Below, piece after piece: positions 26,100 to 34,169 of a stretch of 64,000 bases of DNA. Position 1 is the stretch's first letter; the number at the start of each line of letters is the position of its first letter. The position numbers and the translations under genes were made by a program. Where the stretch lies: assembly GCF_014898175.1 (NCBI RefSeq), contig NZ_CP062948.1, positions 1,860,001 to 1,924,000 of the forward strand. Reading direction: 5' to 3'. The notes under the pieces are model-generated. The model saw only the letters and a list, made by a program, of their open reading frames with translations. It ran no database searches and was not told where the DNA came from. The stretch is from Bifidobacterium lemurum. GTDB lineage: Bacteria > Actinomycetota > Actinomycetes > Actinomycetales > Bifidobacteriaceae.

Positions 26100-26936
26100 A
26101 TGGCGTATGCGTTGGTCACCGGCGCGTCGAGCGGCATCGGCCGCGAACTCGCGGTGCTGTTCGCCGCGGACGGATACGATCTGATCCTCGCGGCGCGCGA
26201 CGAGGCGCGGCTGGACCAGGTCCGTTCGGTGTTGGAGTCGCGCTATGGCGTTCGCGTCGTGGTGTTTCCGGTCGATCTGAGCGAGGCCGATGCGCCCCGA
26301 AGACTGCACGACTTCACGAACTCGCATGGTTTGACGGTCGAAGCGTTGGTCAACAACGCGGGATTCGCGGACTGGACCGGCTTCCTCGACGCCGACTGGA
26401 ACCGTCAGCATGCGATGATGGAACTGAATATGGTCGCGCTCGCGGAGCTCACCTACCGATATGGGCGTGATATGCGCGAGACCGGGCATGGACGCATCCT
26501 CAACATCGCGTCGGTCTCATCGATGATGGCGGGGCCTTGGATGGCGATGTACTTCGCATCCAAAGCGTTCGTGCGCTCCTTTTCGGAGGCGGTGGCCCAC
26601 GAACTGCGCGGCACCGGCGTGAGCGTGACCTGCGTGTGTCCCGGTCCGACCTCGACCGGGTTCGCCAAGGCGGCTTCGATGGGTGGCCGTAATTTCTTCA
26701 CGATGGGTCGGCCGGCCAACGCCCGCCGCCTCGCCGAATTCGCCTATCGTCGGATGATGCGTGGCGACGTCCTCGCCTACCATGGCCATCTCACCAGAGC
26801 CGGGGCGGCCGGCGAACGTCTTCTGCCGCGCGCCGTCACCCGCCGCCTCGCAGCCGTTGCGAACGGTGGCGATCCCTCGCGCCGGCAGCGTCGCCGACGT
26901 GCGCGAAACGGAAGCCTGAAATCCCAAAATCGTTGA
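26100..26936 (+). CDS. Short-chain dehydrogenase/reductase
   Basis: A 278-residue NAD(P)-binding oxidoreductase. The nucleotide motif TGASSGIG is at residues 8-15, NNAG is at about 84-87, catalytic serine lies in NIASVSSMM, and Y-x3-K is in MYFASK. The C-terminal tail is rich in arginine and looks unstructured. Start ATG 26100 is preceded by GAAGGAGATAACGGTT, so ATG 26082 is less likely. It follows the metallo-hydrolase on the same strand by 105 bp. The family matches DltE/YqjQ-type reductases. Substrate unknown. Confidence 0.88.
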   Translation: MAYALVTGASSGIGRELAVLFAADGYDLILAARDEARLDQVRSVLESRYGVRVVVFPVDLSEADAPRRLHDFTNSHGLTVEALVNNAGFADWTGFLDADWNRQHAMMELNMVALAELTYRYGRDMRETGHGRILNIASVSSMMAGPWMAMYFASKAFVRSFSEAVAHELRGTGVSVTCVCPGPTSTGFAKAASMGGRNFFTMGRPANARRLAEFAYRRMMRGDVLAYHGHLTRAGAAGERLLPRAVTRRLAAVANGGDPSRRQRRRRARNGSLKSQNR

Positions 26937-26952
26937 GATTCGAGTGTTTTCG

Positions 26953-27026
26953 TGACCCCGGCCGGGCTCGAACCGGCGACCTTGAGATTAGAAGTCACAT
27001 GCTCTATCCAGCTGAGCTACGGGGCC
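26953..27026 (-). tRNA. tRNA-Arg, anticodon TCT
   Basis: A 74-nt cloverleaf. The 7-bp acceptor stem GGCCCCG pairs with CGGGGTC (one G-T pair). The D-stem is GCTC/GAGC, the anticodon loop CTTCTAA, and the T-arm GCCGG-TTCGAGC-CCGGC. The discriminator is A, and CCA is not encoded. The anticodon stem TGTGA/TCTCA contains one T-T mismatch (positions 29-41). Confidence 0.95.
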
Positions 27027-27142
27027 GAACAACAGTCATCCACTGTAGCAACACCGGTACCCTTCCGGCGACACCTGGATTCGGCCAAGCCCGCCGGCCT
27101 GTCGCCTTGATGAAGACGCAGGCTGGGCGGGAATCGTACTGT

Positions 27143-28171
27143 CTACAGGAGTTTGGATAGCACGGCGGCGATGTCGTCCTGGATTTCGAAGCCTTGGCTC
27201 ACATCCGCGGCGTCGATGCGGGCGTCGTCGTAGTTGATGCGGATCAGCGGAATGTCGAACATCGCGGCGATCGCCTCGAAGGGGAAACGGATGATGCTGG
27301 GCGTGTTCCAGCCCACGCCGAGCTCAAGCAGCACGGTCGGCACGTCAGGGCGCTCCTGCAGCCGTTGGATGAAACGGTTATAGCGGCGCTGCGCCTCATA
27401 CCACGCCTCGTCCTGCACGAAATACTGGTCGCAGCGCAGATGCACCATCATCTGCCCGCCGCACACCGGGCAGTGCGGCACCAGGTCGCTGGGAATCGCG
27501 CAGTCCACGGTGCGCTCGAGCATCCGCGGCACCAAGTCGTCCAGCGGGTAGACGCGCTGATGGCAGCCGCGCATGCACTGCATGAAGCCGTAGTCGCCCT
27601 GCGTGGCGAAGATCTGGAACGGGTCGAAGCCCGCCTTGGCGAACTGCGCGTCCACATTCGTGGTGAGCACGAAGTAGTCCTTGTCGTGCACGCCGTCCAA
27701 CAGCTGTCGGTACAGCGGCATCGCCGGCGGCTCGTAGCGGCTCAGATCCACATGCTTCGCCCAATACGCCCAGCGCTCCTCGTCGGTGGGGTAGGGGTAG
27801 AACGATGAGGAGTACAGGTCGGATATGCCGTACTTGTCGATCCATGGGCCGAAGTTGCGGGTGAAACGTTCGCCGGAATACGTCAATCCCGCCGCTGTGG
27901 ACAGTCCCGAGCCCGCGCCGATGAGCACGCGTTCGCTGCCCGTGATCAGCTCGCGCGCCTCGGCGAGGATATCGTCCGCGTCGGCTTCGTCGTCGACTCC
28001 GAGTCGTAGGTCGATGCCGACGTGATCGGCGTCCGCCCATACGTCCTCGCTCCCGCCGAAAGCGGAGTCGTCGCTGCCGGTCTCCGAAGGTTCCGGCGCG
28101 GCCAGCAGGTCCGTTGCGTCGAGGAGCTCGCCGGACTGTGCGGATTGTCTCTTATGCGTCCAGAAGGGCAT
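27143..28171 (-). CDS. SirTM-class (class M) sirtuin, probable protein ADP-ribosyltransferase
   Basis: A 342-residue sirtuin-fold enzyme. The NAD motif GAGSGLSTAAGLTYSG is followed by TTNVDAQFAKAG and then IFATQGDYG. In canonical sirtuins the last motif has the catalytic histidine (HG). Here N172 and Q191 keep the 19-residue spacing of the Asn-Gln pair known in SirTM enzymes, which ADP-ribosylate proteins instead of deacetylating them. Cysteines in QCMRGC and HCPVCGG suggest a zinc site. The first 70 residues are an acidic extension not needed for the fold. ATG 28171 has AAAGGA upstream and overlaps the macrodomain gene by 20 bp. The family's known partners are a macrodomain protein and a lipoylated GcvH-like carrier. 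Confidence 0.85.
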   Translation of the reverse strand: MPFWTHKRQSAQSGELLDATDLLAAPEPSETGSDDSAFGGSEDVWADADHVGIDLRLGVDDEADADDILAEARELITGSERVLIGAGSGLSTAAGLTYSGERFTRNFGPWIDKYGISDLYSSSFYPYPTDEERWAYWAKHVDLSRYEPPAMPLYRQLLDGVHDKDYFVLTTNVDAQFAKAGFDPFQIFATQGDYGFMQCMRGCHQRVYPLDDLVPRMLERTVDCAIPSDLVPHCPVCGGQMMVHLRCDQYFVQDEAWYEAQRRYNRFIQRLQERPDVPTVLLELGVGWNTPSIIRFPFEAIAAMFDIPLIRINYDDARIDAADVSQGFEIQDDIAAVLSKLL

Positions 28172-28955
28172 GGTAGATCCTTTCGTCCTCTTCGCCGAAC
28201 ACGTTGAACACCACATGGGTGACGCCCGCGTCGGCATGCCCGTCGAGCCATGCGCGCGTCTCGCGCACGGCGATGGCGGCGGCCTCGCGTTGTGGAAAGC
28301 CGAACACGCCGGTGCTGATGCAGCAGAATGCGAGGCTCGCGCAGCCCAACCGCGCCGCCTCGTCCAAACAGTGGCGGTACGAGGAGGCGAGCTGCGCGCG
28401 ATGTTCGTCGGTGGGGGCGCCGTTCGCGATCGGTCCCACGGTGTGGATGACATGCTTCGCCGGCAGATTGTATGCGGCGGTGGATTTCGCGAGTCCTGTG
28501 GGTTCCGAATGGCCCTGGGATTCCATCAGCCGCGCGCATTCCAGACGCAGCTGCACGCCGGCGAAAGTGTGGATCGCGTTGTCGATGCAATGGTGGTTCG
28601 GCGACCAGCAGCCGGTCATGCCGGCGTTGGCCGCGTTCACGATGGCGTCCGCGCGCAATGTCGTGATGTCGCCGCGCCAGACGGACAGGCGCGCGTCGGC
28701 TTTGGTGCGGGGAAGTTCGTCGGCCTCGGTGACGCCGGCGCGCGCGATGACCTCGCGCAGCACCCGGTCCTGTGGTTCCAGAAACGCAGGAGACGCCTCC
28801 ATCGGCGCGCGGGTGTTCGCCAACGCGCGGAAGGTGGACCACAACTGGTCGAAATCCCGCTCGTCCAAAGCGTGGTCGGCCGCCGTCATGCCGCACTCCT
28901 CGAGCATAAGGCGGATGAGGCCGCGCAAGGCCTCAGTGAGTTCGGAATCGGTCAT
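28152..28955 (-). CDS. Zinc-containing macrodomain ADP-ribosylhydrolase
   Basis: A 267-residue protein. An N-terminal helical region (about 1-90) leads to a macrodomain with the ADP-ribose motifs DAIVNAANAGMTGCWSPNHH, CIDNAIHTFAG and STGVFGFP. The cysteine-histidine-cysteine cluster in GCWSPNHHCID matches the zinc site of Zn-macrodomains described in Staphylococcus and Streptococcus. These remove ADP-ribose added by SirTM. ATG 28955 has AAGGAG 6 bases upstream; the frame start at 28973 is rejected. It is the first gene of a two-gene operon with SirTM. Confidence 0.88.
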   Translation of the reverse strand: MTDSELTEALRGLIRLMLEECGMTAADHALDERDFDQLWSTFRALANTRAPMEASPAFLEPQDRVLREVIARAGVTEADELPRTKADARLSVWRGDITTLRADAIVNAANAGMTGCWSPNHHCIDNAIHTFAGVQLRLECARLMESQGHSEPTGLAKSTAAYNLPAKHVIHTVGPIANGAPTDEHRAQLASSYRHCLDEAARLGCASLAFCCISTGVFGFPQREAAAIAVRETRAWLDGHADAGVTHVVFNVFGEEDERIYHALLDA

Positions 28956-29004
28956 GACTGCTCCTTGCTGCACGGCCCCCGGATGGAGGGGCTGCCACTT
29001 TATG

Positions 29005-29168
29005 CGTCATCCCATGGGGATGCTTCGGCTTCGTTGTGCTCCGCTCAGTATGACGAATGGTCATTATCAATGTCATCCCGAGCGGAGCGCGAAGCGCGTA
29101 GTCGAGGGATCTAGTTTGGTGCAATGCTAGGAGATCCTTCGACTACGCTTCGCTCCGCTCAGGATGAC
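29005..29168. repeat. Dispersed palindromic repeats (REP-like), copies 3 and 4
   Basis: One unit lies at 29005-29053 (GTCATCCC to CTCAGTATGAC). A second, larger hairpin lies at 29072-29168 (GTCATCCCGAGCGGAG, inverted as CTCCGCTCAGGATGAC). They fill the 311-bp gap between the macrodomain gene and the NAD(P)-binding protein gene. Two shorter related words follow to about 29240. Confidence 0.85.
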
Positions 29169-29266
29169 GGGAAGGTGGAGGGTTCTCCGCCTTGGATGAC
29201 AGGGAGGGGTTCTCCGTTTTCCTTAGGATGACGGAGAAGGGAGAGCGCTCTCCGCTTGAGGGTGGA

Positions 29267-29893
29267 TTAGTAGCGCACGGAGATGCGCTCGCGCACGTGG
29301 CCGCCGTTGACGGCGAGGTCCACCATGGCGACGGCGTAGTCCGCATAGCTCAGCGCGCTCACGCCGTTGGCATCGGCGGTGTATTCCTCGCCGGCGAGCA
29401 CATACTCGCCCTTGCGCTCGCCTTCGGCCTGGAAGTCGGCGGCCGGGCTCACGTAGGTCCAGTTCACGTCATCGCGCTTGCGCAGCTCGACGAGCTGGTT
29501 GCCCATCGCGTTGGCGAGCGGCTTGAAGACCTCCGGGAAGGATTCGAGATCCTGGACCTGGGCGGTGTGGGTGGCGTCGAGGAAGAGGCTGCCGGCGCCG
29601 CCGACCACCAGCAGGCGGGTGTCGGTGCCGGAGAGGATGTCGGCCAGATGCATCAGCGAGGTGGTGTGCTGCGGCAGGGTCTCCGGGGTCCAGGCGCCGA
29701 AGGCGTCCACGACCACGTCGAAGCCGGCGAGGTCGGCGGCGGTCAGGTCGAACAGATCCTTGACCAGCACGTTCTCGGCCACGGTTTTGTTCTCGCCGCG
29801 CACCACCGCGGTGACGTCGAGACCGCGATCCACGGCCTCCTTGACGATAAGCTGGCCGGCCTTGCCGTTCGCTGCGACGACTGCGATCTTCAT
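29267..29893 (-). CDS. NAD(P)-binding protein (NmrA/atypical SDR, YwnB type)
   Basis: A 208-residue single-domain Rossmann protein. The dinucleotide motif AANGKAGQLIVKEA is at residues 7-20, followed by VTAVVR, VVDAFGAW and VVGGAGSLFLD. This pattern matches atypical SDRs such as YwnB/YhfK-like NAD(P)H-binding proteins. Start ATG 29893 is preceded by AAGGAGCAACTT. It is divergent from an HxlR regulator across a 145-bp intergenic region with a clear palindrome. Such pairs are typically thiol or quinone-stress modules. The substrate is not known. Confidence 0.88.
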   Translation of the reverse strand: MKIAVVAANGKAGQLIVKEAVDRGLDVTAVVRGENKTVAENVLVKDLFDLTAADLAGFDVVVDAFGAWTPETLPQHTTSLMHLADILSGTDTRLLVVGGAGSLFLDATHTAQVQDLESFPEVFKPLANAMGNQLVELRKRDDVNWTYVSPAADFQAEGERKGEYVLAGEEYTADANGVSALSYADYAVAMVDLAVNGGHVRERISVRY

Positions 29894-29963
29894 AAGTTGC
29901 TCCTTGATGATGAAGTGTTTTCGTTGACAATGATTACTTTAAGACAAGTACGGATATTTTGGG

Positions 29964-29990
29964 AAGTAGGCACTATAAAGTGCTATACTT
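29964..29990. promoter_or_regulatory. Candidate HxlR operator overlapping TATACT -10 box
   Basis: The 27-bp stretch has nested arms: AAGTA..TACTT outside and GCACT..AGTGC inside, around ATAA. TATACT at 29984-29989 is a good -10 for the HxlR gene. The operator lies in the divergent promoter, so the regulator could control both genes. Confidence 0.65.
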
Positions 29991-30038
29991 ACCAAAAGGG
30001 AAGCATTGTGAGTTTCCAACGAAAAGAAAAGGTAGAAA

Positions 30039-30371
30039 ATGACCCAAGAAACCAATCTCCCGGCGTGTCCTGTGGAGACCACCCTGATGCTGATCAGCGA
30101 CCGCTGGAAGGTGCTGATCCTTCGCGACCTGATGGGCGGCGCGAGGCGTTTCGGCGAGCTGCAGCGTTCCGTCGGCAAGATCTCGCAGAAGGTGCTCACC
30201 TCGAACCTGCGCGCCATGGAGCAGGACGGTCTGGTGAAACGCAAGGTGTACGCCGAGGTGCCGCCGCGCGTCGAATACTCGCTGACCGCGACCGGCAAAA
30301 GCCTGCAGCCCATCGTCGACGCGATGAAGGCGTGGGGCGAGCAATACCAGAAGGACCACGGCGCGCGCTGA
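30039..30371 (+). CDS. HxlR-family winged-helix regulator
   Basis: A 110-residue protein. The family signature runs from C10 (ACPVE), a conserved redox-type cysteine, through LISDRWKVLILRDLM and FGELQRSVGKISQKVLTSNL (the winged helix) to LTATGKSL. A single cysteine is typical of thiol- or quinone-sensing members (YodB, QorR, HypR). It is divergent from the NAD(P)-binding protein, which is its likely target. Start ATG 30039; upstream AAAAGGTAGAAA provides a ribosome-binding site. Confidence 0.93.
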   Translation: MTQETNLPACPVETTLMLISDRWKVLILRDLMGGARRFGELQRSVGKISQKVLTSNLRAMEQDGLVKRKVYAEVPPRVEYSLTATGKSLQPIVDAMKAWGEQYQKDHGAR

Positions 30372-30528
30372 GCGATGGAAGGTAGGCGGCCGATGTGGCC
30401 GGACGCCGTCGAGGCTTGTCGACGCATGGCTACATGCCCATCGGGGAAAGCCCCTAAGGGTGCGCCGCCGCGCGAGGTTGCCTATACTGATGCGTAGCGG
30501 GTAGAAGAGAGCGTGAGAAAGGCCTCAT

Positions 30529-31344
30529 ATGGCGACGGTTGAGCATAGGCGCGGCGACGCGCGCGATGGCGGCGCTTCCCCCGCGACCGTAAGCAACGCA
30601 GGCGGCGCGCCCGGCCAAGGCTCCGCTCGCCGCCCGATCATCGAAGTCAGGAACCTGCGCAAGGAATATCCTGTGGACGACGAGACCGTCGTGGCGCTGG
30701 ACCGCATCAACCTGAGCATCCCGCGCGGCCAGATCTGCTGCATCTTCGGCGAGTCGGGCTCGGGCAAATCCACACTGCTCAACCAGCTGGCCGGCATGGA
30801 GAAACCCACGCGCGGCGGCGTGCGCATCGGCGGCGTGGTCGTCTCCGCTCTCGACGAGCGCGAGCTGGCCGCCTTCCGCCAGCGGCACCTCGGCTTCGTG
30901 TTCCAGTCCTACAATCTGCTGCCCAACCTCACCGCCGTCGAGAACGTGGCCATGCCGCTGATGTTCCGGGGCATGCCCAAAGCCAAACGCGAGGCGATCG
31001 CCCGCGGCGCGCTCAAACGCGTCGGACTGGGGCATCGGCTCGGCCACTATCCCAAGCAGATGTCAGGCGGACAGCAGCAACGCGTCGGCATCGCGCGCGC
31101 CTTCGTGGCCCGGCCCGAGGTGGTGTTCGCCGACGAGCCCACCGGCAATCTCGACTCCAAAACCAAAAACGACGTGATGGAGATGATCTGCTCCTTCGCC
31201 CGCGACTTCAACCAAACCATCGTGCTGGTCACGCATGACGCGCAGATGGCCGACTACGCCGACCGCATCGTCACCATCCTCGACGGGCGCATCGTCGGCG
31301 ATCGAATGAACGGCGAGCGCCCGGCCGCGCCGTCGGACCGCTGA
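30529..31344 (+). CDS. ABC transporter ATP-binding protein (MacB/LolD type)
   Basis: A 271-residue ATPase. Walker A is GESGSGKST, Q-loop VFQSYNLLPNL, signature MSGGQQQRVGIARA, Walker B VVFADEPTGNLD, and switch histidine VTHDAQMADYADR. The FADEPTGNLDS motif is diagnostic of the MacB/LolD/FtsE group, whose partners are type VII (mechanotransmission) permeases. The first 40 residues are low complexity. A TATACT -10 is at about 30484. It is followed by the exported CARDB-like protein and the permease. Confidence 0.92.
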   Translation: MATVEHRRGDARDGGASPATVSNAGGAPGQGSARRPIIEVRNLRKEYPVDDETVVALDRINLSIPRGQICCIFGESGSGKSTLLNQLAGMEKPTRGGVRIGGVVVSALDERELAAFRQRHLGFVFQSYNLLPNLTAVENVAMPLMFRGMPKAKREAIARGALKRVGLGHRLGHYPKQMSGGQQQRVGIARAFVARPEVVFADEPTGNLDSKTKNDVMEMICSFARDFNQTIVLVTHDAQMADYADRIVTILDGRIVGDRMNGERPAAPSDR

Positions 31345-31401
31345 ACACGACCTCGACGCCGGTCTCCAAGAGAACCACCACAAGAAGAAGGGACAACCGC
31401 C

Positions 31402-32703
31402 ATGCCGAATATCCGACACCGCAAGGCGATCGCGCCGCTGTGCGCGTTGCTGGCTTTGCTGCTGATGATGGTCGCATGCCTCGCCGCGCCCGCCACCGCG
31501 TTCGCCGAGGCCGGTTCCGACGCCTCCGGCCGCGCTGGCGCCGCCGTGCTGACCACCACCGACGGGGGCGCAGGTGCCGTCGTGCCCGTGGTGGACGGGG
31601 CCGACGGCTCCGTCACCGACGGTTCGGGTTCCGATTCCATCGCGGGGCCGGTGCCGAACGTCATCATCACCAACTTCTCCTATGGCGACGGCTCGGTGCC
31701 GGTCGGAGGCTCGTTCACCCTCGGATTCACCTTCCAGAACATGGGGCAGGTGGCCGTTTCCAACATGGTGGTGACCGTGGACGGCGGCGAAAGCTTCGCC
31801 ATCGCCGGTGGTACGAACACCTTCTACGTCGACTCGCTGTGGGCCGGATACACGATGACGCAAAGCCTGCCGATGCAGGCCGTTTCCAGCGCGCAAAGCG
31901 GCGCCCAGCCCATCACCGTGAGCTTCCGCTACGAGTATGTGGATGGAGGCATGCGCTCCTCGAACTCCTCCGACATCAAGATCTCCGTGCCGGTGAGCCA
32001 GCCCGACCGCTTCCAGGTCAACGATCCGGTGGTGCCGGATGTCGTCAACGCCGGTGAGGAGACCACCGTCACGATGGAATACGTGAACAAGGGCAAAGGC
32101 GATATCTCCAACGTCGAGGCCGCCATCGAGGGCGACGGCGTCGACGCGGCGGTGCGTACCCAGTATCTCGGCAATGTGGCCTCCGGAGCCACCGGCCAGA
32201 TCGGATTCGCCTTCACGCCGCTGTCCGTCGGGAGCACCGAGGTGAAGCTGCGCGTCTCCTACGAGGATTCCGACGGGCAGTCCCAGAGCAAGGAGTTCCC
32301 GCTCACACTCGACGTGCAGGAAGCCATGCCCATCGACGACGGCATGATCGACGACGGTATGATCGACGACGGTATGATCGACGAGCCGCGGCAGGGGCCT
32401 GCCTGGTGGGTGTGGGCGATCGTCGCCGTTGCGGTGGCCGCTGCGGTCGTGTTGGTGGTGATGCTGGCGCGCCGCAGGAAGCGTAAGGCCGGCAAGCATG
32501 CCGACATCGACGAGGAGTGGGATGACTGGGCGAACGGCGACGCCGCCTCCGGTTCCGCAGTCCCCGTGGGAACCGTCGGCGAGCCGGGCGCGGCGGACAG
32601 TGCGGATGGGACGACGACGCAGGTCATCGCCGACCTGCCTTCCGCGGTCGCGCCGCGCTCCGCCGGCGAGCCATCCTCCGCCGGCGAGTCGGGCCGGGGC
32701 TGA
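31402..32703 (+). CDS. Exported CARDB-like protein with C-terminal membrane anchor, ABC-locus partner
   Basis: A 433-residue protein. A signal peptide (about 1-37, LCALLALLLMMVACLAAPAT, then AFAEA) precedes a Ser/Thr/Gly-rich stretch. Two adhesion-type beta domains of the CARDB/S-layer class follow at about 85-300 (YGDGSVPVGGSFTLGFTFQN in the first, VVNAGEETTVTMEYVNKG in the second). After a DDGMI tandem repeat comes one transmembrane helix (about 333-355) with a basic stop sequence (RRRKRK), then a cytoplasmic tail. It sits between the ATPase and the permease, with a 2-bp gap to the permease. A role as the external subunit of the transporter is inferred. Confidence 0.8.
   Translation: MPNIRHRKAIAPLCALLALLLMMVACLAAPATAFAEAGSDASGRAGAAVLTTTDGGAGAVVPVVDGADGSVTDGSGSDSIAGPVPNVIITNFSYGDGSVPVGGSFTLGFTFQNMGQVAVSNMVVTVDGGESFAIAGGTNTFYVDSLWAGYTMTQSLPMQAVSSAQSGAQPITVSFRYEYVDGGMRSSNSSDIKISVPVSQPDRFQVNDPVVPDVVNAGEETTVTMEYVNKGKGDISNVEAAIEGDGVDAAVRTQYLGNVASGATGQIGFAFTPLSVGSTEVKLRVSYEDSDGQSQSKEFPLTLDVQEAMPIDDGMIDDGMIDDGMIDEPRQGPAWWVWAIVAVAVAAAVVLVVMLARRRKRKAGKHADIDEEWDDWANGDAASGSAVPVGTVGEPGAADSADGTTTQVIADLPSAVAPRSAGEPSSAGESGRG
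32332..32385 (+). repeat. 15-bp tandem repeat coding for DDGMI units
   Basis: About 3.5 copies of a 15-bp unit (GACGACGGTATGATC and one variant). It encodes a short acidic, flexible linker just before the transmembrane helix of the CARDB-like protein. In-frame length variation is possible. Confidence 0.85.
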
Positions 32704-32704
32704 C

Positions 32705-34153
32705 ATGCGGTTCGGCGATATCCTGCGCCTGTGCCGGCAGAACCTCTTCCGCCGCAAGTCGCGCACCATCCTCACCGTGCTCGGCGTGGTCGTCGGCTGC
32801 TGTTCGATCGTGCTGATGGTCTCCATCGGCCAAGGCATCAACGAGCAGAACGAACGAATGCTCGAATCCATGGGCGACCTGAGCATCATCACCGTATACA
32901 CCGGCGGAGGCTCGTCGGGCGGATCATCCGATTCGGGCGGGACGGGGGAGCCCGCCAAACTCGACGATAAGGCCGTGGAATCCTTCCGATCCATCGCCGG
33001 TGTCTCCGGCGCGACGCCGATGGCGGACTTCTTCTACAGCGCCAGCGCCTCCGCCGGCGCGGGTGGACGCTACATGCAGCAGTACATCTCCGTGATGGGC
33101 ATCGACACCACCCAGCTCGACCAGATGGGCTACGAACTGCTCGACGGGCGCGCGCCGCTGAAATCCGGAGAAGTGCTGGTGGGCGAATACACCGCCTACG
33201 GCTTCATCGACCGCTTCGCCTCCGAAATGAACAACATGCGCAACCCTCCGGGCGAATACATATGCGACGAGAACGGCTGCCAGGAGAACGAGGGCGACGA
33301 TCCCTTCTTCGACCCGCTGGCGACCACGTTCCAGCTCACCACCGGCGTGGACTACGACGGCGGCATGAGCGGCACTATGAACGGTATGGGCGTCGGCGCG
33401 ACGGGCGGATCCTCCGGCGCGTCGGCCACGCAAACCGTCGAATACACTCCGGTGGGCGTGCTCAAGGGGGACTACAACAAGGGATACGCCACCTCGTCCG
33501 GCATCATCATGAGCCTTGACGACCTCAAGAAACTGACGGCCAAGATCGACCCGTCGAGCGCGGAGAAATCCACGACCTACAACCAGGTGCTGGTCAAAAC
33601 CGCCGACCTGTCCGACGTGCCCGAGGTGGAGGCGCAGATCAAGGCGATGGGCTTCAACACCTCATCGTACGAGGAGATGCGCAAAAGCATCGAGGAGCAG
33701 TCCCGCGGCGTGCAGTTGGCGCTGGGCGGCATCGGCGCGGTGTCGTTCCTCGTGGCCGCCATCGGCATCGCGAACACGATGATCATGTCGGTGGCCGAAC
33801 GCACGCGTGAGATCGGCATCATGAAGGCGCTCGGCTGCTATGTGCGCGACATCCGCGTGATGTTCCTCGGCGAGGCCGGCGCGATCGGCCTGTTCGGCGG
33901 ATTGGTCGGCTGCGTGATCTCCGGACTGGTCTCATGGGGCATCAACATCTTCGCGTTGGGTGGGCCGAGCCCCGACAATCTGTGGCATGCGATCGTCGGC
34001 GGCGAGGACGTGACCCGCGTGTCGGTGATCCCATGGTGGCTGTTCCTCGCGGCGGTGCTGTTCTCGATGCTGGTCGGTGTGATCGCAGGATTCGGACCGG
34101 CCAACAAGGCCGTGCGCATCCCCGCGTTGGACGCCATCAAAAACAGCGAATGA
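32705..34153 (+). CDS. MacB/FtsX-type ABC transporter permease
   Basis: A 482-residue type VII ABC permease. The first helix begins after FRRKSRTILTVLGVVVGCCS. A large extracellular domain (about residues 50-345) contains a Gly/Ser-rich stretch near residue 65-80. Three C-terminal helices follow (start VQLALGGIGAVSFLVAAIGI; the conserved coupling ERTREIGIMKALG; ending in PANKAVRIPALDAIK). The start ATG 32705 is 2 bp after the previous stop, so the frame extension to 32498 is rejected. With the ATPase and the exported protein it forms one transporter locus. Confidence 0.9.
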   Translation: MRFGDILRLCRQNLFRRKSRTILTVLGVVVGCCSIVLMVSIGQGINEQNERMLESMGDLSIITVYTGGGSSGGSSDSGGTGEPAKLDDKAVESFRSIAGVSGATPMADFFYSASASAGAGGRYMQQYISVMGIDTTQLDQMGYELLDGRAPLKSGEVLVGEYTAYGFIDRFASEMNNMRNPPGEYICDENGCQENEGDDPFFDPLATTFQLTTGVDYDGGMSGTMNGMGVGATGGSSGASATQTVEYTPVGVLKGDYNKGYATSSGIIMSLDDLKKLTAKIDPSSAEKSTTYNQVLVKTADLSDVPEVEAQIKAMGFNTSSYEEMRKSIEEQSRGVQLALGGIGAVSFLVAAIGIANTMIMSVAERTREIGIMKALGCYVRDIRVMFLGEAGAIGLFGGLVGCVISGLVSWGINIFALGGPSPDNLWHAIVGGEDVTRVSVIPWWLFLAAVLFSMLVGVIAGFGPANKAVRIPALDAIKNSE

Positions 34154-34169
34154 CGCGCGGTCGCACCCT

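Noticed and set aside
26953..27143. tRNA-Arg as an integration site of a mobile element
   Set aside because: No integrase gene and no duplicated tRNA 3' end was seen in the window.
28172..28453. N-terminal extension of the sirtuin frame to 28453
   Set aside because: It would overlap the macrodomain gene by 300 bp; ATG 28171 has a good ribosome-binding site.
31063..32994. A 643-codon frame antisense to the ABC locus
   Set aside because: It crosses three real genes and their tight junctions, and has no motif.
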